The position numbers and the translations under genes are program-made. The notes under the pieces are model-generated. The model had not been told where the DNA came from. It was given only the letters and a program-made list of their open reading frames with translations, and did not search any database. Below are positions 53,162 to 62,712 of a stretch of DNA of 64,000 bases, piece after piece (within the stretch, counting starts at the first letter, position 1; each line of letters opens with the position of its first letter). Origin of the DNA: Ruminiclostridium cellobioparum DSM 1351 = ATCC 15832 (GTDB lineage: Bacteria > Bacillota > Clostridia > Acetivibrionales > DSM-1351); NCBI RefSeq assembly GCF_000621505.1, contig NZ_JHYD01000026.1, forward strand, positions 62,001 to 126,000, in the 5' to 3' direction.

Positions 53162-56100
53162 TTAAATTATTGCTTCTATTTTATGAACTTTTCCGTCATC
53201 AACTAATTCAAATCTGTTTCCTTCGATGGTTTCTCCGTCGGAAACCATTTTCTTGACATTTGTATTTTGGTGACTTTCGTTCTTTACGGTTATTTCGTAT
53301 ACAGCCGTACCAAAAGTGTATTTGACAGTATATCCGTTCATTTTCTTAGGAATGCACGGATCGATCATCAGATAATTCCCCTGCTTCTTAATTCCTAAAA
53401 TATGCTCTATCCCAATGCGGTACATCCAGCCTGCGGCACCGGTATACCAGGTCCAGCCGCCCCTCCCCTCATTGGGATAAACGGCATATACGTCGGCAGC
53501 CATGACATAGGGCTCTACCTTATAGGTCATCCGTTCCATACCGGTTCTGGAATGGTTGATGGGATTGATCATGTCAAACAACTCCCAGGCCTGTTCTCCG
53601 TTTCCAAGTCTTGAGAAAGCATATATCACCCAGGTGGCAGCATGGGTGTACTGACCTCCGTTTTCCCTGACTCCGGGCAGATAGCCCTTTATATATCCCG
53701 GATTCAGTTCACCGTCATAAAAAGGCGGAGTGAGCAGCTTGATCAGGCCGTTCTTCCTGTCTATCAAATACTTCTCCACGGCGCTCATGGCTTCTTCAAC
53801 CCTGTTCTCCCTGCCGGCTGCCGATATGGCAGCCCAGGATTGTGAAAGGGAGTCGATCTTGCCTTCATCGTTCCCGATAGAACCCAGAGGTGAACCGTCG
53901 TCAAAATAAGCCCTCCTGTACCAGCTTCCGTCCCAGGCCTCCTTTTCCAGTGCTTCAATTATTTTTTCGGCTTTTTCCCGGTATTCTTCCGCTCTGCCTT
54001 CATCCCCCATATACCTGCACACCGGTATCATACGCTGCAGAACACAATACAGGAACCATCCAAGCCACACGCTCTCCCCCCTGCCGTTGACACCAACCAA
54101 ATTCATGCCGTCATTCCAGTCTCCGCCTCCAATCAGCGGAATACCATGGGGACCAAACCCCAGTCCCTTTTCGATGGCTTTGATACAGTGCTGGTATACG
54201 GTTCCGCGTTCCCCCGCCAAAGACGGTATTTCATATCTCTCGTGCTCATTCTCTCCCAGAAGAGGAGAACTCAAATACGGTTCAGCAATATTTAATATTG
54301 AGTAATCACCTGTAGCATTGATGTAGTCACAGGTTACATACGGCAGCCAGAGCAAATCATCGGAATACCTGGTCCTGATACCGTTGATCCTTTGTTCATG
54401 CCACCAGTGCTGCACATCCCCTTCAATAAACTGGTGCCTGCAATGCAGTAAAATCTGATTTTTAGTGATATTGGGCATGGTGTATACCACAGCCATTACA
54501 TCCTGAAGCTGATCCCTGAACCCAAAGGCTCCGCCGGCCTGATAGTAGCCCGATCTCGCCCATAGCCTGCAGGAGAGCACCTGATACTGCAGCCAGCCGT
54601 TAAGCATAATATTTACTGTTTTATCGGGAGTGTCAACCTGAATCTGCTTAAGTCTGCCCGTCCAGTTCTTCTTAACTCTGTCAAGCTCGGCAAGAGCCTG
54701 GTTTTCAGATCTGAAATTATCAATCAGTCCTTTTAACTGTTCCGGCCTGTCCTGCCCGAAAAGGAAAACAATATGCCTGGTCTCACCGGGCATAACATGA
54801 ATCCTGGTCTTAATAACCGCGCAGGGATCAAGTCCGGCTCCCACCGTACCCTTTAAATCGGTTCTCATTCCTTCCGGGTCTGATAAATCCATCTTTTCGC
54901 CGATGAATTCCAGTCTGTGCCCCGTGTAGCTGAGCTGGGTCCCGGAGCAGCTCAAAAAAGCACTTAAGCCGCTAAAGTCAGGACTATACACATTATCTAT
55001 CAATAACGAGGCCAGTTCATCCTTAAATCCGGTGACTATATAAGGAGTTGTCTGTCCCGGTTCGGTTCCAAGCACCGGCTTTAAATAATAGGCTGCATCC
55101 ACTGCCGCCTCTGCTTCAGAAATATTTTTCAGCTTCAATATGCTTATTTTTACAGGAGCTTCAGCAGCAGTGAACTGTATCAGTTCCTGCTCCAGGCCGT
55201 GGCTTTTCTGAGAATAGACCGTATATCCGAAGCCATGACGTATTATATATGGATTCTTTTGCCTAACGGGCAGCGGTGTGCAACTCCAGACAGCAGCATT
55301 CCCGTCCTTGTGCAGATATATGATTTCTGAAGGCGGGTCCAGGACAGGGTCGTTGGCCCAGGTCGTCAGCTTGTTCTGGCTGCTGTTCCGGTTCCAGGTA
55401 TACCCCCCGCCGGCCTCGGTACAGATAAAGCCGAAGCTGTCGTTGGCTATGACGTTTGACCAGGGCGCCGGCGTTGTCTCCCCTGCCTTGAGGCAAATCA
55501 CATATTCCTCGCCATTTTCGGTAAAGCCTCCGATTCCATTGAAAAAATTCAACTTTTCGGTTATGCCGGCAAGCTCGTGTTCACCGGTGTGGGTCTCTTC
55601 GGGCTGGATTTCACCAGCCTGGACTTCTATATGGGCAATTTCCCGGGCAAATTCACTTTCAGCCGATTTTACGGCGTACTTCGCGATTTCCCCACGCCTG
55701 TTTGCATTCACTGCCTGTACCATTTCATCCGAATCCAGAGCTTCATCTATAAAATCAGCCACTCCGTCATCGGCATTGATTATTAACTTTGCACAGGTAA
55801 AGAGCAAATTTCTCTGTCCGGGAGTCATCTGCCTTGTATTTCTTATGAATATTCCGCCCCTCTTATCTATCAGATCACAGGAACGGCCTGAAACAGCCAG
55901 GTCCCTGATCATATCCAAAATCGGCTGTATATACGACTCTTCATCTGTTATAAGGATCACAAGGTCAAAGCTTATACCCTTCAATCTCATAAAATCATGT
56001 AATTTCAGGGTCCAGCGAATCTCTTCGAAACTGTCCCGGTTATGCACTGTCACAAGCAGTATGGGCAGATCTCCCGAAATCCCGAAAGGCCACAGGTCCG

Positions 56101-59100
56101 ACTGGCTGAGGTTATTCCTCATAATATATTGGGCCTGGCTTCTCCTGACGGTACCGTATAAAAGTTTTGGAAGCAGCTTAAAGTAAGCCCGTTCATCATT
56201 GCCGCTTATATTTATGAAGCCGGCTTCAACAACGCTCCGTGTCCAGGCCATTTCAATCACTCTGTCGGCAGCGCTGACATCACTGTACTTCTCAAGCATG
56301 TCCAGGGCAGCGCGTCTGGTATCACAGGTACCCATTGCAAAGTTGACCACGACAGATTCACCGGGATCAATGCGAACTCTTATTCTAAGGCTGAAGACCG
56401 GGTCAAGCACCGGGCCCACAGAATTTGTAAGAGGCTGATCCGGATCCATAGCCCTTGGAAATGCAAGACTTCTGTTTCTTCCAATAAACTGTGAACGGTC
56501 GGTCTCAAACTCTATATTCCCTTCCATAACACCGTTTGTTGATACTGTGTGATAACCCCAAACGGTCTGCTTGACATCATCCCTCTTTCTTCTCATGGCC
56601 AACAGGCCCTTATACTCACTCATATATTCAGTCTTGACGAATAGCTTGCTGAAAGCGGGATGAGCAGTGTCCGATTCAGGCTGTGTCAGTACCACCTCCA
56701 TATAGCTTGTCAGTTCCACAGTCCTTTTTGCTCCGCTGTGGTTATGGATGCTTACCCTTCTGATTTCGGTATCGTCCTCGGCACTTACCAGTACCTCGGT
56801 ATTTGTCTCAATGTTCCCTTCTCTCCTGATATACTCCGCCTTATGAGGCGAGAAAATGACCTTGTATATCTCGGGTACACTGCTGGTAGGATTAAAGGTT
56901 GTTGACCAGAAATCGTTGGAATTTACATTCCTCAGATAAATAAACGCGCCGCTGCTGGCCATATAGTCGCCGGACCACCTGTATACCGCAAGGGAATGGC
57001 ATCGCGCAAACCCGCTGCCCCTGTCTGTGAGCATTACATTATAACTGCCGTTGGTCAAAAGATGCAGGTTGGGCACAGGCTCAAGTCCGGTGAAGCTGCG
57101 GATTACAATTTCCTCTGAATTTGCCTGTTTCCGGTAAGTGAACATGGGTTTTTCCCTATGCTCCTTCGAAATCACCACATGTGCCGGGAATTTCTCCTGA
57201 ATCAATGAATCCACCGCTTTTATCTGGGGATTTGCATGAAACCTCTGCTGCATTATGTCCTGCCTGAAGAAATTAACCAGGGCCAGCATACTCATTCCCT
57301 GATGATGAACCATGTAGCTCTTAACTATTGCACATCTTTGTCCCTCATCCAGCCTTGAGTCGGTAAAATCCAGGGCCTCATAAAGTCCAAACCGTCCCTC
57401 TGCTCCGAATTCCCTGAGACGTTCTATATTCTCCCAGCATTGCCTCGGTGCTATATCAATTGCCATTACCGTAGCATAGGGTGCTATAACAAGATCATTG
57501 ATGAGCCCCCGCTTAAGTCCCAGATGAGGGACCCCAAAAGCCCTGTACTGGTAGTTTAGAGCTATATCAAACGCATGATAGCAGGATTCCGAAATTCCCC
57601 ACGGAACATTTTTACTCCGGCCGTATTTGATCTGGGTGTTTACTACAAAGCGATAGGTCTTCTCAATCAGTGTATTCGGATAGCTCTTTACAACCAGTCT
57701 TGGCATCAGATACTCGAACATGGTGCCCGTCCAGGATACAAGTCCCCTGTCTCCGTCAACCCGGGTCAATTTTCTGCCCAGCTTGAACCAATGCTGTTTT
57801 TCCACCTCTCCTTTTGCTATTGCAATCAGGCTGGTCTGCCTTGCCTCGGATGCAAATAAATCATAGTAGGATTTGCTGGGGTGACCCTCCTCAACATCAA
57901 AACCGATTGCAAATAAATTTCTCCTGGGGTCATACAGGCTTTTAAAATGCATACCGTCAATCAAAGACCGGATTCTTTTTCTCAATTGTTCCAGCTGAAC
58001 CTTAAGTTCTTCTATATTATTGAATTTATCAAAAAGCTCTTCTCCAAATTCCAGATGCAGAGCCTGGTATACGTCAAGAGCCGCAATAAGCTTCCTGATC
58101 CAATATCCTCTCTTGCTTTTCTCATCAAGCTCCGAAAGATATTTTGCAAGCGTTTCGGTCAAATGTCCAAAACCTCTCTCAAGCCTTTTACCTTCCTCTG
58201 TTTGAGATCCATCCGGTGTATTTTCATCAAACACCAATTTTCTCAGGACTTCTGTTTCGAAATACGGTTTATCCCTGTTGATTTCACTGTTGCAAAGTTC
58301 AAGCAAATCAAGGAAAGCCTCCAAATGCACTGCCTGGTATATGGGTTTTTGCCCATACTGCCCCAGTCCCTCATCGAGTACCATTAAATATCCGGCAAAA
58401 TTTCCGCTGTCTACGGTAGATATAAATTTTGGGCGCAGCACCTCAAGATTGACGGTATTATACCAATTATAGAGATGGCCGTTCCACTTCTGCATTTTTT
58501 CAATTGTATCAACAGTGTTGCCAATCCTCTGCAGCAGGTCAATGGAGTTAATATATCCCAGATCTCTTGCAGCAAGGTGGGAAACCATCAGTAACCCGAT
58601 GTTTGTTGGAGATGTACGGTGTGCGGCTCCTTTATACGGCTCCTCCTGATAATTATCGGCCGGAAGGAAATTTTCCTCAGGACCGGCAAACTCATCGAAA
58701 TAGCACCAGGTTTTTCTTGCCAGTAATCTGAGCTGATCCAAACATTCCCCGGGAAGGCTTTCTCTTTCCTTACCTGACGGTTTGCTTATATAAAAAGCCG
58801 CCCAGGGCGAAAGGAGCCACAGTATAAATGCTGCGAAAGCCAGAGGAAAGTATCCCTGGTACATGTATCTGACGGCTGCCAGTACTGCGGCACCGTATAT
58901 GGGCGCAAACCACATTCTTCTGTAATAGCTGGGCAGATCATTCTTTAATGCCAATTCCATATCTGCAGCGGTTACCCATTCCAGCAGGTTTTTCTTTGTG
59001 GCCAGAACTCTGCCAAGCGTTTTTATTATTGCGTTGGCCATTAAAAAAGCCTGGTACGGGGCAAAGGTAAGCATCAGGCCAACCTGCAGCAGTATTGCAT

Positions 59101-61747
59101 TCAAGCCTGTGATTATCGTAGCACTTCTTTTTGCCACATAAATTCTGTAGTCACCCACAAAAATCAGATATACAAAATAGCTCAATATTGGTGCGCACAA
59201 GGAAAATAGGCTTAGCCAGATCCAGCCGCTGGTGCTTTTGGGCAGCACAAGCAGGCTTAAAAGTATTATAACCGCCATTACGGGATATACAAGGCTTCTT
59301 CTCAGGTTATCAAACATCTTCCATTTTGAAAGCAGAGACAGCTGATTTCTGCCGAATATCCAGGGCAGCAGCTGCCAATCCCCTCTTGTCCACCGGTGGA
59401 GTCTCATCATGAAGGAATTGTACTTTGCAGGGTAGCCGTCTATCAGCTCAATATCCGTGACAAGTCCTGTTCTCAGATAGCTGCCCTCCAAAAGATCGTG
59501 ACTGAGCACGGTATTTTCCGGAATAACCCCATCCAGTGCCTGTTGAAAAATATCCACATCATATATACCCTTGCCGGTGAAAATACCTTCTCCGAAAGCA
59601 TCCTGATATACATCCGAAACAGTTGTGGTGTACGGATCAATACCGCCCTGTCCGGCGAATATTCTGGTAAAAGCCGATGAGCCGGCACTTTCGATATTGA
59701 CATCAATTCGCGGCTGGAGAATACCATAGCCTTCTGTTACTATGCCCTTTTCAGGGTCAAAAACTGCTCTGTTCATAGGATGTGCAATTGTTCCCACCAA
59801 TTGCCGTGCAGCCTCCAGAGGCAGCTGAGTGTCGGCATCCAGAGTTATGACATATTTCACCTGGGGAATTTCTTCAAGTTTGCAGCTGGTAAACACGTAG
59901 CTGGTATTTCTGTCTCCCCGCAGTACTCTGTTAAACTCTACGATGGCTCCCCTTTTTCTCTCCCAGCCCATCCACTTCTGCTGTTTTTCATTGAACTGCC
60001 TTTTTCTGCACAGGAAATAAAACACAGGTTTGTCCTGGCTGCCGTATTTTCTGTTAAGCTGTTCTATCCTGCCCGTTGCACTGCTGATTATCTCGGAATC
60101 TTCGGGCATTGTCTCTTCGCTTGTGTCTTTAAAATCCCCGACCAGAGCAAAATAAATATTGCTTCCCTTATTGGCCAGATAAAATACTTCCAGATTGTTA
60201 ATCAAATCAAGAGTTCTTTTAACATTTGGAACCAGTGTCGGAACAATAACCATTGTGGACATTTCCCCGGGAATCCCTTCCTTGAGTTCCAGCTTGGGAA
60301 AACGCGCAGGAGTGATTATTCTGCTGAGAAAGCTGTTAACCAGGGCAGTGGCGATTTCACTTGCGGGAATCAATCCCAATATGCCTATGACCAATACTAA
60401 CAAATAAGAATAGCGTGCTTCACGGTTTAAACCGGAAACCACAGGTATTGCCGCAAAGATTAAAGACAGCACAATGACGGCTGCAATAAAAATCTTAACG
60501 GAATGTTTCTTTACAAAGGGTGTATATTCGTCTTCCTGCCCGCTCTTTTTATTGAATTCACGGTATAGCCTGTTTTGGCCCTTACCGATCAGATAATAGC
60601 CCACATGATTGTCGGGAATGCCTGTATCTTCCGGGTTATTGGTCCCGGCCGCAAACTCGCAGCTCAATCTTGCAATATTTATTTCTGTGGTTTTATATTT
60701 TTCAGCAAGCTCTACTATAACATTTCTGTAGTAATTCCTGGAGTTAAAATCCATCCTGTTGTAAATGCCGGAAGGGTCTTGCTTTAAAATCCTCTCCACC
60801 TCACTGAGACTCTCAAACAATGCCGTACTGTCATAGCCTGCCAGCGACCGGAGACTGTTGATGACATTTCCGGTAGAGACCTGGATAACAGCCTGATTAT
60901 GGTGGTCAATAGAAATATAACTATCGGTGTTTGCACTTTTCTGAACCAGTATGCTATCTATGCAGTCAATCATCCAGAGAGTCTTTGAACCCTCTTTTCT
61001 GAGCTTTTTGATCAAAAATTCCACAAAGGCAGGAGATAAGTCCTCAAGTCCTGAAATTTGTTCTTTAAATGCATCACAGTCATGCTCAAACTTTTTTACC
61101 AGTCCGGCTATCTCCTGGGCCTTGTACCAATCCCTGCGGGTGGAGTTCATCTTGTCGCATACCACCCAAAGCTTCTCCATTAATGCGGCTTTCACCATAA
61201 GTGTAAGCATCCACAGCTCTTCAATTGAAAGAAAGGTATATCTCTGGTATGCCGTTATAAAGTCTCTGATTGTTTTTTCATTTGCATTTCCGTCCACATG
61301 GGAAACAATCTCAACCGCGATGGAATATATCCTGGGAAAGCCCCTGTAAGTACCTTCAGCGATTACTGGCACCGCTTTTCTTATTTCATTCAGCTCTTTA
61401 ACAATAATGCCCTTCTGTTCCTCGATAATATAAAAGTTGTCCAGCAGCCATTCTGCCGCAGGCGGAATGGGAAATGAAGAGGAAGCATCCCTGTTCAGAT
61501 TTTCATAAGTGTCCAGTATATTTTGGAATTTTGCTTCAATCCGTTTTGAGACCCTGCCTATACTCCGTTTTTTTATCAATGTCGTTTGAGATTTTGCAAG
61601 GGCTTCGGCATGTCTTTCAAGCTCATCATTGCACAGGGCAACATCCTCTATCTGAAACTCAAAAGAGGAGTGTCTGTTTATCCATATGATCAATGCCGCC
61701 AGTATTGCTGTCAATAAGATTATAATGAGAAAAATCCATATATTCAT
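53162..61747 (-). CDS. Cyclic beta-1,2-glucan synthase-like protein (GT84 + GH94)
   Basis: This 2861-residue protein has the length and order of NdvB/Cgs proteins. It has an N-terminal membrane helix (3-23) and a helical region. Two membrane segments (about 410-470) precede a GT84 glycosyltransferase domain with LDADTQLP near 635-642 and the later HRWTRGDW. More membrane helices follow (about 820-990). A glycoamylase-like domain (about 1040-1500, NWYNTVNLEVL near 1096), two GH94-type beta-sandwich regions (about 1550-1900 and 2080-2370) and the GH94 catalytic domain with GGDWNDGM near 2543 complete it. GT84 would extend beta-1,2-glucan from UDP-glucose, and GH94 would trim it by phosphorolysis. 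GGTGA precedes the ATG. In Gram-negatives the product is a periplasmic osmotic glucan; its place in a Gram-positive wall is unclear. Confidence 0.9.
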   Translation of the reverse strand: MNIWIFLIIILLTAILAALIIWINRHSSFEFQIEDVALCNDELERHAEALAKSQTTLIKKRSIGRVSKRIEAKFQNILDTYENLNRDASSSFPIPPAAEWLLDNFYIIEEQKGIIVKELNEIRKAVPVIAEGTYRGFPRIYSIAVEIVSHVDGNANEKTIRDFITAYQRYTFLSIEELWMLTLMVKAALMEKLWVVCDKMNSTRRDWYKAQEIAGLVKKFEHDCDAFKEQISGLEDLSPAFVEFLIKKLRKEGSKTLWMIDCIDSILVQKSANTDSYISIDHHNQAVIQVSTGNVINSLRSLAGYDSTALFESLSEVERILKQDPSGIYNRMDFNSRNYYRNVIVELAEKYKTTEINIARLSCEFAAGTNNPEDTGIPDNHVGYYLIGKGQNRLYREFNKKSGQEDEYTPFVKKHSVKIFIAAVIVLSLIFAAIPVVSGLNREARYSYLLVLVIGILGLIPASEIATALVNSFLSRIITPARFPKLELKEGIPGEMSTMVIVPTLVPNVKRTLDLINNLEVFYLANKGSNIYFALVGDFKDTSEETMPEDSEIISSATGRIEQLNRKYGSQDKPVFYFLCRKRQFNEKQQKWMGWERKRGAIVEFNRVLRGDRNTSYVFTSCKLEEIPQVKYVITLDADTQLPLEAARQLVGTIAHPMNRAVFDPEKGIVTEGYGILQPRIDVNIESAGSSAFTRIFAGQGGIDPYTTTVSDVYQDAFGEGIFTGKGIYDVDIFQQALDGVIPENTVLSHDLLEGSYLRTGLVTDIELIDGYPAKYNSFMMRLHRWTRGDWQLLPWIFGRNQLSLLSKWKMFDNLRRSLVYPVMAVIILLSLLVLPKSTSGWIWLSLFSLCAPILSYFVYLIFVGDYRIYVAKRSATIITGLNAILLQVGLMLTFAPYQAFLMANAIIKTLGRVLATKKNLLEWVTAADMELALKNDLPSYYRRMWFAPIYGAAVLAAVRYMYQGYFPLAFAAFILWLLSPWAAFYISKPSGKERESLPGECLDQLRLLARKTWCYFDEFAGPEENFLPADNYQEEPYKGAAHRTSPTNIGLLMVSHLAARDLGYINSIDLLQRIGNTVDTIEKMQKWNGHLYNWYNTVNLEVLRPKFISTVDSGNFAGYLMVLDEGLGQYGQKPIYQAVHLEAFLDLLELCNSEINRDKPYFETEVLRKLVFDENTPDGSQTEEGKRLERGFGHLTETLAKYLSELDEKSKRGYWIRKLIAALDVYQALHLEFGEELFDKFNNIEELKVQLEQLRKRIRSLIDGMHFKSLYDPRRNLFAIGFDVEEGHPSKSYYDLFASEARQTSLIAIAKGEVEKQHWFKLGRKLTRVDGDRGLVSWTGTMFEYLMPRLVVKSYPNTLIEKTYRFVVNTQIKYGRSKNVPWGISESCYHAFDIALNYQYRAFGVPHLGLKRGLINDLVIAPYATVMAIDIAPRQCWENIERLREFGAEGRFGLYEALDFTDSRLDEGQRCAIVKSYMVHHQGMSMLALVNFFRQDIMQQRFHANPQIKAVDSLIQEKFPAHVVISKEHREKPMFTYRKQANSEEIVIRSFTGLEPVPNLHLLTNGSYNVMLTDRGSGFARCHSLAVYRWSGDYMASSGAFIYLRNVNSNDFWSTTFNPTSSVPEIYKVIFSPHKAEYIRREGNIETNTEVLVSAEDDTEIRRVSIHNHSGAKRTVELTSYMEVVLTQPESDTAHPAFSKLFVKTEYMSEYKGLLAMRRKRDDVKQTVWGYHTVSTNGVMEGNIEFETDRSQFIGRNRSLAFPRAMDPDQPLTNSVGPVLDPVFSLRIRVRIDPGESVVVNFAMGTCDTRRAALDMLEKYSDVSAADRVIEMAWTRSVVEAGFINISGNDERAYFKLLPKLLYGTVRRSQAQYIMRNNLSQSDLWPFGISGDLPILLVTVHNRDSFEEIRWTLKLHDFMRLKGISFDLVILITDEESYIQPILDMIRDLAVSGRSCDLIDKRGGIFIRNTRQMTPGQRNLLFTCAKLIINADDGVADFIDEALDSDEMVQAVNANRRGEIAKYAVKSAESEFAREIAHIEVQAGEIQPEETHTGEHELAGITEKLNFFNGIGGFTENGEEYVICLKAGETTPAPWSNVIANDSFGFICTEAGGGYTWNRNSSQNKLTTWANDPVLDPPSEIIYLHKDGNAAVWSCTPLPVRQKNPYIIRHGFGYTVYSQKSHGLEQELIQFTAAEAPVKISILKLKNISEAEAAVDAAYYLKPVLGTEPGQTTPYIVTGFKDELASLLIDNVYSPDFSGLSAFLSCSGTQLSYTGHRLEFIGEKMDLSDPEGMRTDLKGTVGAGLDPCAVIKTRIHVMPGETRHIVFLFGQDRPEQLKGLIDNFRSENQALAELDRVKKNWTGRLKQIQVDTPDKTVNIMLNGWLQYQVLSCRLWARSGYYQAGGAFGFRDQLQDVMAVVYTMPNITKNQILLHCRHQFIEGDVQHWWHEQRINGIRTRYSDDLLWLPYVTCDYINATGDYSILNIAEPYLSSPLLGENEHERYEIPSLAGERGTVYQHCIKAIEKGLGFGPHGIPLIGGGDWNDGMNLVGVNGRGESVWLGWFLYCVLQRMIPVCRYMGDEGRAEEYREKAEKIIEALEKEAWDGSWYRRAYFDDGSPLGSIGNDEGKIDSLSQSWAAISAAGRENRVEEAMSAVEKYLIDRKNGLIKLLTPPFYDGELNPGYIKGYLPGVRENGGQYTHAATWVIYAFSRLGNGEQAWELFDMINPINHSRTGMERMTYKVEPYVMAADVYAVYPNEGRGGWTWYTGAAGWMYRIGIEHILGIKKQGNYLMIDPCIPKKMNGYTVKYTFGTAVYEITVKNESHQNTNVKKMVSDGETIEGNRFELVDDGKVHKIEAII

Positions 61748-61781
61748 ATATGTATATCACCATTTATAAAAATTTTTAAAA

Positions 61782-61843
61782 AAATAGTACTAATTAGATT
61801 CTTTAGATATATTGCCCCAAATTCAGAATCTTTAGTACTATTT
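61782..61843. promoter_or_regulatory. Foldback hairpin in the ndvB-like leader
   Basis: AAATAGTACTAA (61782-61793) pairs with TTAGTACTATTT (61832-61843), and AGATTCT (61796-61802) pairs with AGAATCT (61825-61831). It lies 35 bases before the glucan synthase ATG and about 62 bases after the pflA stop. It could be a terminator-like or regulatory stem. Confidence 0.55.
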
Positions 61844-61904
61844 GTTAATATTTTTATTTATAGTGATCAATATGGCTGACAATGGCCCTGGCCTTCAGAA
61901 AGAA

Positions 61905-62630
61905 CTATCCTTTCCTGCCGGTGGTCAAAATATTTTTCGCCTTCTCCACCTCTTCCTTTGAAGGTGTGGGAACCCCTTCCAGCGGGTAATCAAGACAGAG
62001 CTTTTCCCATTTTTCCTTTCCCATGGTATGGTATGGCAGCACTTCTATTTTTTCAATATTTTTAAAACTTCTGAGATAATTATAAGCCGCCATAAGGTCT
62101 TCTTCAGCGTCAGTATAACCGGGAACCAGAACATACCTGATCCACACAGGTTTGTTGATATCGGCCAGGTATTGCGTAAATTGCCTTATCCTCCCGTTTT
62201 CAACTCCTGTCAGCTCTTTGTGCTTTTCTGCATTTGCCTGCTTCAGATCCAGCAGCACCAAATCGGTGTATTCAAGCACTTCTTTTACATCCTCCAGATT
62301 AACATACCCGGAAGTGTCAACAGCTGTATGAATACCCTGCTCCCTGCATTTTTTAAACAATTCCCCGACAAATTCAGGCTGTATCAAAGGCTCCCCGCCG
62401 CTTACAGTTATCCCGCCTCCTGATGAATCGATAAAATTTCTGTACTTTTTGACTTCGCTTACAATCTCCTCCGCAGTATAAAGTTTTGCACCCTCCGAAC
62501 TCCAGGCATCTCTGTTGTGGCAATATTTACAGCGTAAAGGACAGCCCTTGAGAAAAACTATAAACCTGATGCCTGGTCCGTCAACTGTGCCGAAGGTTTC
62601 AAAAGAATGGACCCTTCCTTTTATCTCCAT
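61905..62630 (-). CDS. pflA: Pyruvate formate-lyase activating enzyme
   Basis: This 241-residue radical SAM enzyme has CPLRCKYC (residues about 30-37) for its [4Fe-4S] cluster and GGGITVSGGEPL (near 73-84) for SAM binding. It makes the glycyl radical on PFL under anaerobic conditions. AAAGGGGG lies 7 bases before the ATG at 62630. The frame is open further up to 62699, but that part crosses the stem-loop between pfl and pflA and is not family-like. It lies directly after pfl. Confidence 0.95.
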   Translation of the reverse strand: MEIKGRVHSFETFGTVDGPGIRFIVFLKGCPLRCKYCHNRDAWSSEGAKLYTAEEIVSEVKKYRNFIDSSGGGITVSGGEPLIQPEFVGELFKKCREQGIHTAVDTSGYVNLEDVKEVLEYTDLVLLDLKQANAEKHKELTGVENGRIRQFTQYLADINKPVWIRYVLVPGYTDAEEDLMAAYNYLRSFKNIEKIEVLPYHTMGKEKWEKLCLDYPLEGVPTPSKEEVEKAKNILTTGRKG

Positions 62631-62664
62631 AATATTACCCCCTTTGCCGTTACGAATACCGGGT

Positions 62665-62703
62665 TTGAATGGTGAAGATGTACCGCTCTCCTTCACCATT
62701 CAA
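62665..62703 (-). promoter_or_regulatory. Perfect stem-loop between pfl and pflA
   Basis: TTGAATGGTGAAG at 62665-62677 pairs perfectly with CTTCACCATTCAA at 62691-62703 around a 13-base loop. It starts 10 bases past the pfl stop and is not followed by a T run. It probably stabilises or separates the pfl message from the less needed pflA. Confidence 0.7.
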
Positions 62704-62712
62704 GCCAACATG

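Noticed and set aside
55278-56186. 302-codon open frame on the plus strand inside the glucan synthase gene
   Set aside because: It is antisense to a well-conserved catalytic protein, has no ribosome binding site, and its composition mirrors the complementary strand.
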